Shown here: piece after piece, positions 51,797 through 60,758 of the stretch
How the letters are laid out: every line of letters begins with the position of its first letter
Numbering within the stretch: position 1 is the first letter of the stretch
Source of the DNA: Psychrobacillus psychrodurans
Lineage (GTDB): Bacteria; Bacillota; Bacilli; Bacillales_A; Planococcaceae
Direction: 5' to 3'
Assembly (NCBI GenBank): GCA_900114885.1
Contig: FOUN01000001.1
Coordinates: 496,001 to 560,000 of the forward strand
Length of the DNA: 64,000 nucleotides
Program-made: the position numbers and the translations under genes
The notes under the pieces: model-generated
Seen by the model: the letters and a program-made list of their open reading frames with translations, nothing else
Database searches by the model: none
Told to the model about the DNA's origin: nothing

Positions 51797-52459
51797 ATGA
51801 AGGTACGAATTGAGTGGGTTTACAAAACGCCGAGAGGAGCGGAGATGGATTTCTTTTCAGAGGAAGTACCTGCTGCTCAAGCGCTATTGTTTGTGGAAGA
51901 TATCGAGCGTACTGGGAGATTAAAGACGTTGACCTTTGTTGACCGTTTCGATAGCTCATGGACAGTAAAGGAATTGAAGGGGTATTTGAAGGGTATTGAA
52001 ACGGAGCCGCATAATGTGGTAGTGTATTTCGATGGCGGATATGATCGCGAAACGAAAAGTTCTGGGCTTGGCTGTGTTATTTATTATGAGCAGAATGGAA
52101 AGGCATATCGATTAAGACGAAATGCTGCCGCGACAGGTTTGGAGTCTAATAATGAAGCAGAATATGCAGCAATGCATTTAGGTTTACAGGAATTGAATTT
52201 ACTAGGCGTTCATCATTTGCCTGTTCGATTTATAGGTGATTCACAGGTAGTGATCAATCATTTGAACGGCGAATGGCCTGTAATCGAGAGGGATTTAACT
52301 GGGTGGGCCGACCGAATTGAAGCCAAATTAAAAGATCTCGGTATTCAGGCTGAGTATGAGCTTGTGCCGAGAAAGATTAATGGAGAAGCAGATCGCTTAG
52401 CGACACAGGCTTTGAATGGTATTGAGATTAAGGCTGTAATTGAGTTGGTAGAGGATTAG
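51797..52459 (+). CDS. RNase H-like domain protein (YpeP/RnhA-type)
   Basis: The ATG at 51797 is set by GAAGGAGGA. The 220-residue protein has an N-terminal extension of about 75 residues and a C-terminal RNase HI fold with the four acidic catalytic residues: VYFDGGYD, NNEAEYAA, IGDSQVV and EADRLATQAL. It is expected to cleave RNA in RNA:DNA hybrids or to act in a related nuclease role, as for Bacillus YpeP/YpdQ. Housekeeping gene with its own terminator. Confidence 0.88.
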   Translation: MKVRIEWVYKTPRGAEMDFFSEEVPAAQALLFVEDIERTGRLKTLTFVDRFDSSWTVKELKGYLKGIETEPHNVVVYFDGGYDRETKSSGLGCVIYYEQNGKAYRLRRNAAATGLESNNEAEYAAMHLGLQELNLLGVHHLPVRFIGDSQVVINHLNGEWPVIERDLTGWADRIEAKLKDLGIQAEYELVPRKINGEADRLATQALNGIEIKAVIELVED

Positions 52460-52501
52460 GTTTACTTTTTTATTTATTTAATTTTCTACCTACATATTGA
52501 A

Positions 52502-52535
52502 AACACCATTGCCTGTGGGGGCAATGGTGTTTTTA
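52502..52535 (+). terminator. Intrinsic terminator after the RNase H-like gene
   Basis: AACACCATTGC and GCAATGGTGTTTTT pair perfectly around CTGTGGGG. It lies between convergent genes and could serve both. Confidence 0.92.
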
Positions 52536-52557
52536 CTTTGCTCTATATTCATAATTT

Positions 52558-52959
52558 CTATAAATGTGCTGCATTTTCTTGTTTTGCTGGTGAATCGTTG
52601 TTGTCTTCCGGTAAAGATTCTACTTTTTTAGCTAATTTTTTCTGTTGAGATTTCGGGAAAGCTTGTTTTGCTTCTGCCTTTGAGTTAGCATCTTGTACAT
52701 TTTCATTATAATATTGAACGCTTGTCATGGCACCCTCTTCAACCATACGATTGTCATCTGGATCATTCGGATCTGAGAAGCCCGTCTTTGTCATTTGACT
52801 TGGTTTTGTGTTTTTAGCAGATACCATAGAGTCAATCTTCGTTTTAGAATTTTTTACTGCAGTTTTTAATTGTGCTTTATTGTTTTTACTTGTGAAATAT
52901 ACTGCTGCAAGTGCTGTAGCTGCTCCTATTAACATAGATCTTTTATTTCCGTTTGCCAT
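52558..52959 (-). CDS. Small membrane-associated protein of unknown function
   Basis: The ATG at 52959 is favoured by AAAGGGAGTG upstream. The 133-residue product has one short hydrophobic N-terminal segment (MLIGAATALAAVYFTS) and a long hydrophilic, Lys/Gln/Asn-rich tail with GFSDPNDPDDNRMVEEGAM. The design recalls YtxH-type general-stress proteins. I do not recognise the family. Confidence 0.65.
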   Translation of the reverse strand: MANGNKRSMLIGAATALAAVYFTSKNNKAQLKTAVKNSKTKIDSMVSAKNTKPSQMTKTGFSDPNDPDDNRMVEEGAMTSVQYYNENVQDANSKAEAKQAFPKSQQKKLAKKVESLPEDNNDSPAKQENAAHL

Positions 52960-53121
52960 AATCATCACTCCCTTTCTCTATATATACCCATTTCTTTTCA
53001 AGCTCAATCCTTTTTTATCTGTCCTTTTTTTGATTGTTTTAACAGTACATATGCCCGATAACTTTCTTACTAAAAATAGGATAAAATAATAGTCGACTTA
53101 CAAGAAGAAGGAGAAAAAAGC

Positions 53122-53601
53122 ATGACAGGAAACACACACATCATTGGCGGTCTTGCAGCAAGTCTTGCTTTTGCTCAAGTTTCAAACTACGAGCCCGTCC
53201 TATTAGTCGGCGCTGGCGTGGTAGGAGCAATTATACCTGATATTTGCCATGGAGGCAGTAAAATTGGTCGTAAATTTAAGGTACTATCAAACTTGATCAA
53301 TACCATCTTCGGACACCGTTCTTTCACGCATAGTTTACTGTTTTTAGTATTAATGGCCATCCTTTTGAATACTTTTATTGATAATGATTCAATTATACTA
53401 GGAATTCTAATTGGTATGGCGAGTCATTACATATTAGATATGGCGACGAAAAACGGTATTAAGTTACTATACCCACTAAAGATTACCGTTCGATTTCCCG
53501 TCACAACCAGAACTGGTGGCACAGTTGAGTACCTCGTATTTGCAGTATTATCACTACTAACCGTCTATTTCGGCTATGGCGTATTCGGAAATTATTTTTA
53601 A
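53122..53601 (+). CDS. Membrane-bound metal-dependent hydrolase (YdjM/DUF457 family)
   Basis: The ATG follows AGAAGGAG. The 159-residue membrane protein has the conserved N-terminal THIIGGLAAS, the AIIPDICHGGS aspartate and the GHRSFTHSLLF motif, and then ASHYILDMATKNGIKLLYP. These His and Asp residues form the metal-binding site of the YdjM/LexA-associated membrane hydrolase family. Substrate unknown; phospholipid or cell-envelope metabolism is likely. Confidence 0.87.
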   Translation: MTGNTHIIGGLAASLAFAQVSNYEPVLLVGAGVVGAIIPDICHGGSKIGRKFKVLSNLINTIFGHRSFTHSLLFLVLMAILLNTFIDNDSIILGILIGMASHYILDMATKNGIKLLYPLKITVRFPVTTRTGGTVEYLVFAVLSLLTVYFGYGVFGNYF

Positions 53602-53634
53602 CAAAAAAGCTACTCTTAAGAGTGGCTTTTTTGT
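53602..53634 (+). terminator. Intrinsic terminator after the YdjM-family gene
   Basis: AAAAAAGCTACTCTT and AAGAGTGGCTTTTTT pair with one G-T wobble and end in a T-run. Confidence 0.9.
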
Positions 53635-53825
53635 TAGGGTAATTCTTTTTTATAATAATAAGCCGTATCAGTAAGTATAATTATACGAATTATTCCATGG
53701 AACTTATAATTGTATTAGATTTCTTAAGTTAATAGAATTTATAGAAAACTTGCAATATATAATTGACGATTTAGTAATAGAAGTGGGATAGTTAAGAAAG
53801 ATGTACAAATAAGGGGGCTATAAAT

Positions 53826-54731
53826 ATGGGGAAAGCATTGGTGTTAGGCGGAACAAGATTTTTTGGTGTACAACTAGTCGAATCTTTATTGAAGCAAGGG
53901 TTTGATGTAACAATTGCTTCACGAGGGAATGTGGAGGATTCTTTTGGAGATAAAGTGAGTCGTATAAAGTTCGACCGCCTAGATGTTAGCAATATGCAGA
54001 AGAATTTTGTAGATACCGAATGGGATATCGTGTTTGATCAAATATGTTACTCCTCCCAGGAAGCGATAGATGCAATAGACGTTTTTAAAGGGAAAACCAA
54101 AAAGTATGTATTCACATCTTCTAAATCTGTCTATGAATCAGTTAGCACAGGTAAAGGATTTACTGAAGAGGATTTCAATCCATTTGAATACAGTTTAAAT
54201 GTAGGCTCAAAAGAAGACTTTTCCTACGGTGAAGGAAAAAGACAAGCTGAAACAGCATTTTTTGGACGTTCACCTTTTCCTGTCGTAGCAGTTAGATTTC
54301 CAATTGTAATTGGACTTAATGATTATACAGAGAGATTAAATTACTATATTCGAAAAGTAAGAGATCTTGAGGATGTGCATTTCGTCAACCTAGAGGCTGC
54401 TATGGATTTTATATCAGAGGAGGAGGCTGGTGATTTCTTAGCATGGGTTGGCCAATCTGATTTTGAAGGTCCTATTAATGCGACTTCCAATGGTTACGTG
54501 AGAATGGGAGAACTGCTTGAATATATTGAAGAAAAAGTTGAAAAGCATGCGAATGTTGTTACAACGACCGATGAAGAGAGCGGATCACCTTACAATATTT
54601 CAGAAACTTGGTTGATTAGCAATGAAAAAGCAAAGTCTCTAGGTTATGAATTTAAAGATTTGAAGGAGTACTTGCCTGGGCTAATAGGTGAGGCATTAGC
54701 TAAAATGGATGAAATTAGGCACAACAATTAG
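53826..54731 (+). CDS. NAD-dependent epimerase/dehydratase (extended SDR)
   Basis: The ATG follows AAGGGGGC. The 301-residue protein has the cofactor motif VLGGTRFFGVQLV at residues 6-18, with the atypical-SDR GGTRFxG pattern, and an intact active-site Tyr/Lys in SYGEGKRQAE. It resembles plant/bacterial RNA-binding-like or mRNA-associated SDRs and UDP-glucose epimerase relatives. The gene stands alone. Substrate unknown. Confidence 0.85.
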   Translation: MGKALVLGGTRFFGVQLVESLLKQGFDVTIASRGNVEDSFGDKVSRIKFDRLDVSNMQKNFVDTEWDIVFDQICYSSQEAIDAIDVFKGKTKKYVFTSSKSVYESVSTGKGFTEEDFNPFEYSLNVGSKEDFSYGEGKRQAETAFFGRSPFPVVAVRFPIVIGLNDYTERLNYYIRKVRDLEDVHFVNLEAAMDFISEEEAGDFLAWVGQSDFEGPINATSNGYVRMGELLEYIEEKVEKHANVVTTTDEESGSPYNISETWLISNEKAKSLGYEFKDLKEYLPGLIGEALAKMDEIRHNN

Positions 54732-54815
54732 TTTGGTGCAATAAATTAAAAATATGTTTTTATAAATAGCATATATTCTAAATAACAGAAAGTTTTACCA
54801 GGGGGAGTGATCTGA

Positions 54816-55517
54816 GTGAGAGCTATTATTGGTGTTTCGTCAAACATTAAAGAAGATTTGCTATCAGTTCCGTTGAGTAATGTTCGTGCAATCACGCAGT
54901 TCGGAGGTGTTCCAGTTGTGCTGCCGAATTTAGAGATGGATGGTATAGAGGAAATAGCAAGTACAATCGATGGGCTGTTATTAACTGGTGGTGGAGATAT
55001 TGATCCCACGTTGTTTGGTGAAGAGCCACTGCCTGGATTGGGTAATATTGTGCCGGAGCGAGACCGGTTTGAAGTAGCACTTATTCAAAAGATGTTGAAA
55101 TTGAATAAGCCAATTTTAGGGATATGTCGTGGTGCACAGATTATGAGTATTGCGATGGGTGGGGATATGTATCAGGATATTTATTCACAAAGAGATGGTT
55201 CATTATTACAGCATGATCAGCAGGCTCCAAATTGGCATGGTTCTCATTTTGTTGAAGTGACAGAAGGATCTTTGTTAAGTAAAATTGTTGGAGTGGATAA
55301 ATTTAAGGTGAATAGCTATCATCATCAAGCACTTCGAAATATGCCAGATGGTTTTATCGTCAGTGGTGTTGCAAGTGATGGTGTAATTGAATCTTTTGAA
55401 AGCACATATCACACATTTGTTATGGGGGTTCAGTGGCATCCAGAGAGCTTAATAAGTAAAAATGATACCAGTTCGCTTGCGATATTTGAGGCATTTATAA
55501 ATGAGTGTAAGAAATAA
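54816..55517 (+). CDS. Class I glutamine amidotransferase-like gamma-glutamyl hydrolase (PuuD family)
   Basis: A GTG start follows GGGGGAGTG. The 233-residue protein has the peptidase C26 features: nucleophile Cys in GICRGAQIM (about residue 105), catalytic His and Glu in GVQWHPESL, and the oxyanion region LLTGGGDIDP. It hydrolyses gamma-glutamyl amides such as gamma-glutamyl-GABA. No putrescine-pathway genes are next to it. Confidence 0.88.
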   Translation: MRAIIGVSSNIKEDLLSVPLSNVRAITQFGGVPVVLPNLEMDGIEEIASTIDGLLLTGGGDIDPTLFGEEPLPGLGNIVPERDRFEVALIQKMLKLNKPILGICRGAQIMSIAMGGDMYQDIYSQRDGSLLQHDQQAPNWHGSHFVEVTEGSLLSKIVGVDKFKVNSYHHQALRNMPDGFIVSGVASDGVIESFESTYHTFVMGVQWHPESLISKNDTSSLAIFEAFINECKK

Positions 55518-55529
55518 AGTTAGACAGAG

Positions 55530-55690
55530 AACAAGTTTTTAAAGGTTTTCTGTCGAGTTCCAGGGTTTGTCAGAGGCAAAGAGAATGTAAACGGAAACGA
55601 AGCTTCGGGTGATTGCTCATCGATCACTCCTGTGTAAAGCGTCAGCCTAAAACATATTAGGAACATTGGATCCCTGATAGCTTATGCTTT
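55530..55690 (+). ncRNA. Possible structured leader upstream of the M23 peptidase gene
   Basis: The 290-base gap holds a compact sequence with a GGGTGAT/ATCACTC stem-loop near 55608-55630 and ends in the terminator at 55691. That terminator is only about 85 bases before the peptidase start. Cell-wall hydrolase genes of Bacillota are often controlled by ydaO-type c-di-AMP riboswitches, but I do not find their GGGGAACCC-type core here. Another attenuator class or a plain intergenic transcript is possible. Confidence 0.35.
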
Positions 55691-55725
55691 AAAACGACTG
55701 TTTAATTGCAGTCGTTTTTATTATT
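55691..55725 (+). terminator. Intrinsic terminator before the M23 peptidase gene
   Basis: AAAACGACTG and CAGTCGTTTTTATT pair around TTTAATTG. It may end the upstream amidotransferase transcript or the leader. Confidence 0.85.
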
Positions 55726-55808
55726 CTCTTTTTTACTTAAAAAATGTAATTCATGAATTGTTTTTTCTGGGGAAAGCTATTTGAATCATGAATAAGGAGG
55801 TATTGGCT

Positions 55809-56819
55809 TTGAGTAGCTGGCTGAGGCGAGGTTTTTATGCATGTGTGCTTTCATTTCTGATTTCAACGAGTGTTTCAGCAGCGGAGAAGGAACCAACGCG
55901 GGAGCAGATTTTGGAAATGCGCATGGATTACTATATAAAGTATTCGAGTGAAATGCTACCGTGGTATTACTTGGCGGCAATTGACCAATATGAACGAAAT
56001 CTACAAGAGGTTCGAAGTGATCTTCCGAAACGAGATGGTGTTGTGGCGTTTCAATTTTCCACTGACTTTTGGGTTGGTTTATTGAATCCAATTAGAGATG
56101 ACCGCGATCTTATATCAATAACTTTCTTTGATGGAAAAGGTCTTGATGGGAATAATGATGGTTTCGCTGATCTTAAACAGGATGAAGATGTGATGTATAC
56201 TCTAACTAATTACTTGAATGAACGTGTGGTAACTGAGGAAGATTTTGAAAAGTCCTTGAAGGAATATTATATTCGAGATGAAGCAGTTAAACAGATCATA
56301 ACAAATGCTAAAATTTATAAGCATTATAATACGGTAGACCTTGATGGACGTGCATTTCCACTGGCTCTTCAGCATAATTACAGTTACCGTAGTACTTGGG
56401 GCGACAGACGCGGTTGGGGCGGTCGTCGTATGCATGAAGGGACCGATTTATTCGCTTCCTATGGTGTACCAGTGAAGTCAACAACTTATGGAATTGTAGA
56501 AACGAAGGGCTGGAATGATTACGGCGGCTGGCGTGTTGGGATTCGTGATGTAAATAATACCTATCATTATTACGCCCACTTGTCGGGTTATACGAAGGAG
56601 TTAAAAGAAGGCGATATTTTGGAACCAGGTACGGTCATTGGCTATGTTGGTAGCTCAGGATACGGTCGTGAAGGAACCTCGGGTAAATTCCCGCCACATC
56701 TGCATTACGGAATGTATAAATTTAACGGTCGCACGGAGTGGGCTTACGACCCTTTCCCATTATTGAAGCGTTGGGAACAGCAGGAAAGGAATGCTAAAAA
56801 GAATCCAGCAGCGAGTTAG
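55809..56819 (+). CDS. Secreted M23-family metallopeptidase (LytM-type cell-wall hydrolase)
   Basis: An ATG at 55788 opens the frame, but AAGGAGG at 55794-55800 points to the TTG at 55809. The 336-residue protein then has a signal peptide (ACVLSFLISTSVSAA) and a C-terminal M23 domain (about residues 180-320) with the zinc motif HEGTD, the HYYAH histidines and HLH. All metal and catalytic residues are present, so it should be an active peptidoglycan endopeptidase. The middle part (DGVVAFQFSTDFW ...) is a helical linker. Confidence 0.9.
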   Translation: MSSWLRRGFYACVLSFLISTSVSAAEKEPTREQILEMRMDYYIKYSSEMLPWYYLAAIDQYERNLQEVRSDLPKRDGVVAFQFSTDFWVGLLNPIRDDRDLISITFFDGKGLDGNNDGFADLKQDEDVMYTLTNYLNERVVTEEDFEKSLKEYYIRDEAVKQIITNAKIYKHYNTVDLDGRAFPLALQHNYSYRSTWGDRRGWGGRRMHEGTDLFASYGVPVKSTTYGIVETKGWNDYGGWRVGIRDVNNTYHYYAHLSGYTKELKEGDILEPGTVIGYVGSSGYGREGTSGKFPPHLHYGMYKFNGRTEWAYDPFPLLKRWEQQERNAKKNPAAS

Positions 56820-56990
56820 TTGCTGGATTTACATGTCGAGAAAGTGAAACTTCGATCAATGGATTACTTCATCCCTCAAATAAAACATTCAGGCTTCAAC
56901 GAGTCTCACTTATTCTTTGTTGCTTGGGTTAACTAATGAAGGTGGCAATCTTAAGACGTTTAGGACGTGGCGATATAATCGACCATGTCG

Positions 56991-57326
56991 TTAAAGCCCA
57001 ATAAAAGCAAGAGTAATCCAAAATAAATGAAGCATGAGTACACCTACATAGAGGGAAATTGCTATATTTAATAAAATCAGTATGAATGGTTTCGATTCTA
57101 ACTTGGATACAATTCCGATTAATAAAACCGGTAGAGCTATTTTTATAAAATAAAAACCTGCAACATTAACATTATATATAGTATTCATAATCGGATTGGA
57201 TTCTGTAATAAGATGATTTTGAATTCCAAAATCGGTAAAAAGAGCATCGAAAGTCGCAAGTAGTAACAAGATAATACCCATATTAATCAGTTTATTTCGA
57301 GGTGAAGTAGAAGAAATTGATTGCAA
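56991..57326 (-). CDS. Small four-helix membrane protein, DUF5658-like
   Basis: The minus-strand TTG start follows AAAGAGGA. The 111-residue protein has three or four hydrophobic segments and the sequence TESNPIMNTIY, typical of the DUF5658 family (conserved Asn-Pro after helix 1). Function unknown. It is divergent to the diphthine-ligase-like gene. Confidence 0.7.
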   Translation of the reverse strand: MQSISSTSPRNKLINMGIILLLLATFDALFTDFGIQNHLITESNPIMNTIYNVNVAGFYFIKIALPVLLIGIVSKLESKPFILILLNIAISLYVGVLMLHLFWITLAFIGL

Positions 57327-57443
57327 AGTGATATAATCCTCTTTCCTGTTTTTCTATTAGTATGTGATGGAAGTGGAGGAATATATTCTTGTACTTATAA
57401 AAATAGATTACAATGAAACTAGTTAAGAGAGGATGTGCCAAGA

Positions 57444-58109
57444 TTGAAAGATATTCCATTTATATGTTCTTGGAGTGGTGGGAAGGATTCTGCAATGGCT
57501 TATTATCGTGCAATGAAAATGGGGATGAAACCAAAAAGGTTACTGACAATGTTTGAAGAGAATGGAGGGATTTCTAAATCTCATGCACTTCCCCTTGAAG
57601 TGGTGAGAGCTCAAGCAGAAAGTTTAGGAGTGCCATTGTTCATAAAAGAAGCAAGTTGGAATTCCTATGAGAGTCAATTTATAGATGCAATGGATCAGTG
57701 CAGTGTTCAAGGAATTACACATGGTGTATTTGGAGATATTGATCTTGAGGGTCACTTAGAATGGGTACAAAAGACGTGTGAGAAATCGGGTATTGTTGCT
57801 GTGCATCCATTGTGGAAGGAGCCACGTCGAAGAATTATTGAGGAGTTGTTAGACGTAGGTTTTGAGGCTTGGATTGTAGTTGTTAACACTTCTATGATGC
57901 CAGCAGAGTTTGTTGGGAGAAAATTTTCGAAAGAATTAATAGTAGAACTAGAAGAATTAGAGATTGATGCTTGTGGGGAAAATGGAGAATTTCATACGGT
58001 CGTTGTGGACGGTCCAATTTTTTCTAAAAGGGTTCCAGTTAAAATTGGAGAAGCTGTCGTAAGAGGTGATTATATTTTCTCTCCAGTATCTATCGAAGGA
58101 AAAAGTTAA
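57444..58109 (+). CDS. Diphthine-ammonia ligase-like ATP pyrophosphatase (PP-loop family)
   Basis: The TTG at 57444 is preferred because AGAGAGG lies 11 bases upstream and only two before an alternative GTG. The 221-residue protein has the PP-loop SWSGGKDSAMAYY near the start and the family tail CGENGEFHTVVVDGPIF, both found in Dph6/MJ0570 proteins. Bacteria lack diphthamide, so the substrate is unknown. An adenylation-amidation reaction is expected. Confidence 0.87.
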   Translation: MKDIPFICSWSGGKDSAMAYYRAMKMGMKPKRLLTMFEENGGISKSHALPLEVVRAQAESLGVPLFIKEASWNSYESQFIDAMDQCSVQGITHGVFGDIDLEGHLEWVQKTCEKSGIVAVHPLWKEPRRRIIEELLDVGFEAWIVVVNTSMMPAEFVGRKFSKELIVELEELEIDACGENGEFHTVVVDGPIFSKRVPVKIGEAVVRGDYIFSPVSIEGKS

Positions 58110-58188
58110 ACCTTTTTGATTATTAGTACTGAAAAAGGGTATCGTAAAGAAGGAAATACATATAATTTTGAAATGGTGGAGAATACAA

Positions 58189-58653
58189 ATGACGAAAATG
58201 AATAGAGGAATTATTACTGCGCTTTCGGCAATTGGCTTAGCACAAGGCTTGAAGGTTTTAACGCATAAAAAGCTAACGGGTAACTGGGATTTAAAGCAGG
58301 CTTTTACAACAGGAGGAATGCCGAGCTCTCATTCAGCGGGTGTAGCGGCTTTGGCATCTTATGTCGCAACAAATAAAGGTGCTCGTCATACGGAAACTGC
58401 TCTAGCGGTTGTTTTCGGTGTAATTGTGATGTATGATGCACAGGGAATTCGTAGACATACAGGTGAAATTGCTCAATTAGTAAATGACTTGGAAGATAAT
58501 ATTGTGGCGCTATCCGGTAATTTTCCTAGCTTTGAATATGTTCAACGCGAAGGAGAGTTAAAAGAACTTCTGGGTCATCAACCGGTAGAAGTAATGGCTG
58601 GTGCGCTATTAGGAACGGCTTTTGGAGTTATGTGTGCTAAATTAGAAGATTAA
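58189..58653 (+). CDS. yuiD: Divergent PAP2-family membrane protein YuiD
   Basis: The ATG at 58189 is set by GGTGGAG seven bases upstream. The 154-residue protein has the DUF212 signature GGMPSSHSAGVAALASYVA with a phosphatase-like Ser-His, plus YDAQGIRRHTGEIAQLVN. Family members are related to acid phosphatases and haloperoxidases; undecaprenyl-type substrates are a guess. Confidence 0.9.
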   Translation: MTKMNRGIITALSAIGLAQGLKVLTHKKLTGNWDLKQAFTTGGMPSSHSAGVAALASYVATNKGARHTETALAVVFGVIVMYDAQGIRRHTGEIAQLVNDLEDNIVALSGNFPSFEYVQREGELKELLGHQPVEVMAGALLGTAFGVMCAKLED

Positions 58654-58669
58654 TCAATTGTTATATTCA

Positions 58670-58706
58670 AAAGCCAGGTTAGATAGGAATTCTAACCTGG
58701 CTTTGT
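58670..58706 (+). terminator. Intrinsic terminator of yuiD
   Basis: AAAGCCAGGTTAGA and TCTAACCTGGCTTT pair perfectly around a 7-base loop. Confidence 0.92.
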
Positions 58707-58849
58707 TCTTCTAAAAGGTAAGATAATCCATTAGGTGATTGGACAAAGCATTTCTAGGTTCTTGTTCAGAGAGAATCGGGCGTCTTTTTACTCGGTTTTT
58801 TCTTAAAAAATAAAAAAGTGAATCAATTTCATAAAATTATATTAAATAG

Positions 58850-59140
58850 TGAAACCCGAACAACGCTGATTTCCGCTCTAGGCGGACGCTTTCCGCGGGC
58901 ACGGCTTCAATCTCCTCGTCACTACGTTCCTGTGGGGCTTTCAGCTCGCGCTGTTCCCGCTGGAGTCGCCGCCTGCCGCTCCAATCAATACTCAATTATC
59001 AGTTTTTGTACATGGTTGATTGGACGAAGGTCTGCGAATGTAGTGTGAAATTTTTTTCGACGAACATGAGCCGCAGCAAAGGAAGCAGCTAAAGCCATGC
59101 CTACGGAAAGCGTCCGTCCTTCGCTAAAATCAACGACATG
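58850..59140. repeat. Dispersed Bacillaceae-type repeat, copy B, with an inverted end segment
   Basis: It begins with CGCTGATTTCCGCTCTAGGC and GGACGCTTTCCGCGGGCAC, and the first block ends in GAGTCGCCGCCTGCCGCTCC then AATCAAT near 58990. A second block at about 59070-59140 contains CGGAAAGCGTCCG and TAAAATCAACG, the inverse of the start, so the whole can fold back on itself. It shares ends with the element at 44392. The frame 58818-59048 across it is an artefact of the repeat. Confidence 0.75.
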
Positions 59141-59188
59141 CCTAGGTTTCTTTTGAGAGGGGGCTAGCGTCTTTAAAATCGGTTTTTC

Positions 59189-59662
59189 TTATTGGTTTTC
59201 GTCGTTATAGGTTTTAGTCTCTCCATCTGTATACCCGATTTCTAAATCAAACTTCGTGTACTCATCTACTTCAAATGCCGATACTACTCTTTGGATTATT
59301 TCTTCATTACTCATTACTTTCATTGGTTGTAGTTCTAAGAAAATTGGTTGGAGCACAGCATAGGCAGCATCCCCTTGTAAACTGGTAGCGGCATGCATAT
59401 TACTATATATTGCTTCCTTTGATTCGACATTGTATTGAGCCACTATACCATCTGTATTATCAGGTGTATCGATGTGAAGGTCAAAGTTAGTGAAGCTATA
59501 TTCATTTTTGGGATTCTCATCTACTAGATTATCCTCTTCTGGATTAACTGTTGTACCATAAGGAACATGCTCTTCTGTTTCGTCATTATTGTTGCCACCA
59601 CATGCTCCTAAAGTTAGTGCAGAGGTTAATATTATAGTGCTAAGTATTTTAGACGTTTTCAA
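59189..59662 (-). CDS. YusW-like lipoprotein, downstream paralogue
   Basis: The TTG at 59662 is set by AAAGGGG upstream; a longer frame adds a non-signal N-terminus. The 157-residue product has a lipobox LTLGAC. A short acidic linker follows, then a globular YusW-type domain with FTNFDLHIDTPDN at its start and DEYTKFDLEIGYTDG near its end. It is clearly homologous to the next gene upstream (FNLHIDT and YTNLNLEIAYDG), a tandem duplication. Function unknown. Confidence 0.82.
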   Translation of the reverse strand: MKTSKILSTIILTSALTLGACGGNNNDETEEHVPYGTTVNPEEDNLVDENPKNEYSFTNFDLHIDTPDNTDGIVAQYNVESKEAIYSNMHAATSLQGDAAYAVLQPIFLELQPMKVMSNEEIIQRVVSAFEVDEYTKFDLEIGYTDGETKTYNDENQ

Positions 59663-59692
59663 GATGATGACCCCTTTCATAGCATAATAAAA

Positions 59693-59725
59693 ATAAAACC
59701 AAGTTAGAAAGTCCAACTTGGTTAA
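59693..59725 (-). terminator. Terminator between the YusW-like genes
   Basis: On the minus strand AACCAAGTT and AACTTGGTT form a stem followed by TTATTTTT, just after the upstream paralogue. Confidence 0.85.
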
Positions 59726-59731
59726 GTGTAT

Positions 59732-60241
59732 TTATTTTTTATTTTTATTATCTGTATAGGTTTTAACTTCTTTTTCACCATCATAAGCAATCTCTAAATT
59801 TAAGTTTGTATATTCTTCCATACCAAAAGCAAGTGTGACTCTTTGAATAACATCTTCATCGGCCATATCTTTGTTTAGTTGTAGTTCACCAAGAACAGAT
59901 TTAAGAAGTTCATTAGCTTCTTCTCCCTCTATGTTCGCAGAATCTTTTTCATTAGTGTAAAGAGAGTCTTTTGGTTCTGCAGTATATTGTGCAACTACCG
60001 CATCTTTTGCTTCGGCAGTATCAATGTGTAGATTAAACGACTCGAATGCTACTTCTTTTGGTTCTTCTTCAGGAGTTTCTACAGTTGTGTCCTCTTTTGC
60101 TGTTTCTTCTTCTTGTTTTTGTACTTCGGTTTCATTGAGTTCGTTTTCTTCTACTTCATCATTGTTGTCTCCACAAGCTCCTAAAAGTAATGCCGAAGTT
60201 AGAAATGTTGAAGTTAGTACTTTAAATTTTGTGGTTTTCAT
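59732..60241 (-). CDS. YusW-like lipoprotein, upstream paralogue
   Basis: The 169-residue protein has a lipobox LLLGAC and a longer Glu/Thr-rich linker (about residues 25-62). The globular YusW domain starts AFESFNLHIDTAE and ends NLNLEIAYDGEKEVKTY. It is the paralogue of the gene at 59189-59662. The acidic linker suggests it spans the wall region. Function unknown. Confidence 0.85.
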   Translation of the reverse strand: MKTTKFKVLTSTFLTSALLLGACGDNNDEVEENELNETEVQKQEEETAKEDTTVETPEEEPKEVAFESFNLHIDTAEAKDAVVAQYTAEPKDSLYTNEKDSANIEGEEANELLKSVLGELQLNKDMADEDVIQRVTLAFGMEEYTNLNLEIAYDGEKEVKTYTDNKNKK

Positions 60242-60402
60242 CTAGTTGGCTCCTTTCGAGGTGTTCAAACCTACTGTATTATATAACCCAAAATAGATGC
60301 CTTAAACATTTTAGTATATTTATTAATTGAAGTTATAAATGATTATGATTAGTATTATGGGGTAAAGAAACATATCGTTCTAATAAGGAGGAGTATGATT
60401 GA

Positions 60403-60735
60403 ATGGAGAATTATACGGAACTTACATCTGTTGACCAATGGAAGCAAGTTTTGGAACGGTCAAGTGAAAAACCAGTACTAGTGTTCAAGCATAGTACAAC
60501 CTGTCCCGTAAGTGCTCATGCGTATGGAGAGTTCAGTTCGTTTGAAAAACAGATGGACCGCTATTTGGTGAAGGTGATAGAGCACCGTTCTGTATCCAAT
60601 GAAATAGCTATGGATCTGGGAATTCAACATCAATCTCCTCAAGCATTTGTGATAGCAAATGGAGAAGCAGTGTGGAATGCATCGCACTGGAAAATTACTA
60701 AAAAGACATTAGATACGGTAACAGCAACTTTATAA
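60403..60735 (+). CDS. ytxJ: Bacillithiol-system redox protein YtxJ (monothiol bacilliredoxin-like)
   Basis: The ATG at 60403 follows AAGGAGGAG. The 110-residue thioredoxin-fold protein has the single active cysteine in HSTTCPVSAHAY at about residue 30, and the conserved cis-Pro region HQSPQAFVI. YtxJ proteins are found in bacillithiol-producing Bacillota, where they reduce S-bacillithiolated proteins. This supports the taxonomic inference. It is cotranscribable with the next gene. Confidence 0.92.
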   Translation: MENYTELTSVDQWKQVLERSSEKPVLVFKHSTTCPVSAHAYGEFSSFEKQMDRYLVKVIEHRSVSNEIAMDLGIQHQSPQAFVIANGEAVWNASHWKITKKTLDTVTATL

Positions 60736-60758
60736 AGATTGGGGATTAGAGCAAAGGA

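Noticed and set aside
55628-55640. CTCCTGTGTAAAGCG as a further REP copy
   Set aside because: Only about ten bases match and neither the CAATTC part nor a right arm is present.
58818-59048. A 76-residue frame across the dispersed element
   Set aside because: Frames across this GC-rich element follow from its base composition; no ribosome site and no protein-like features.
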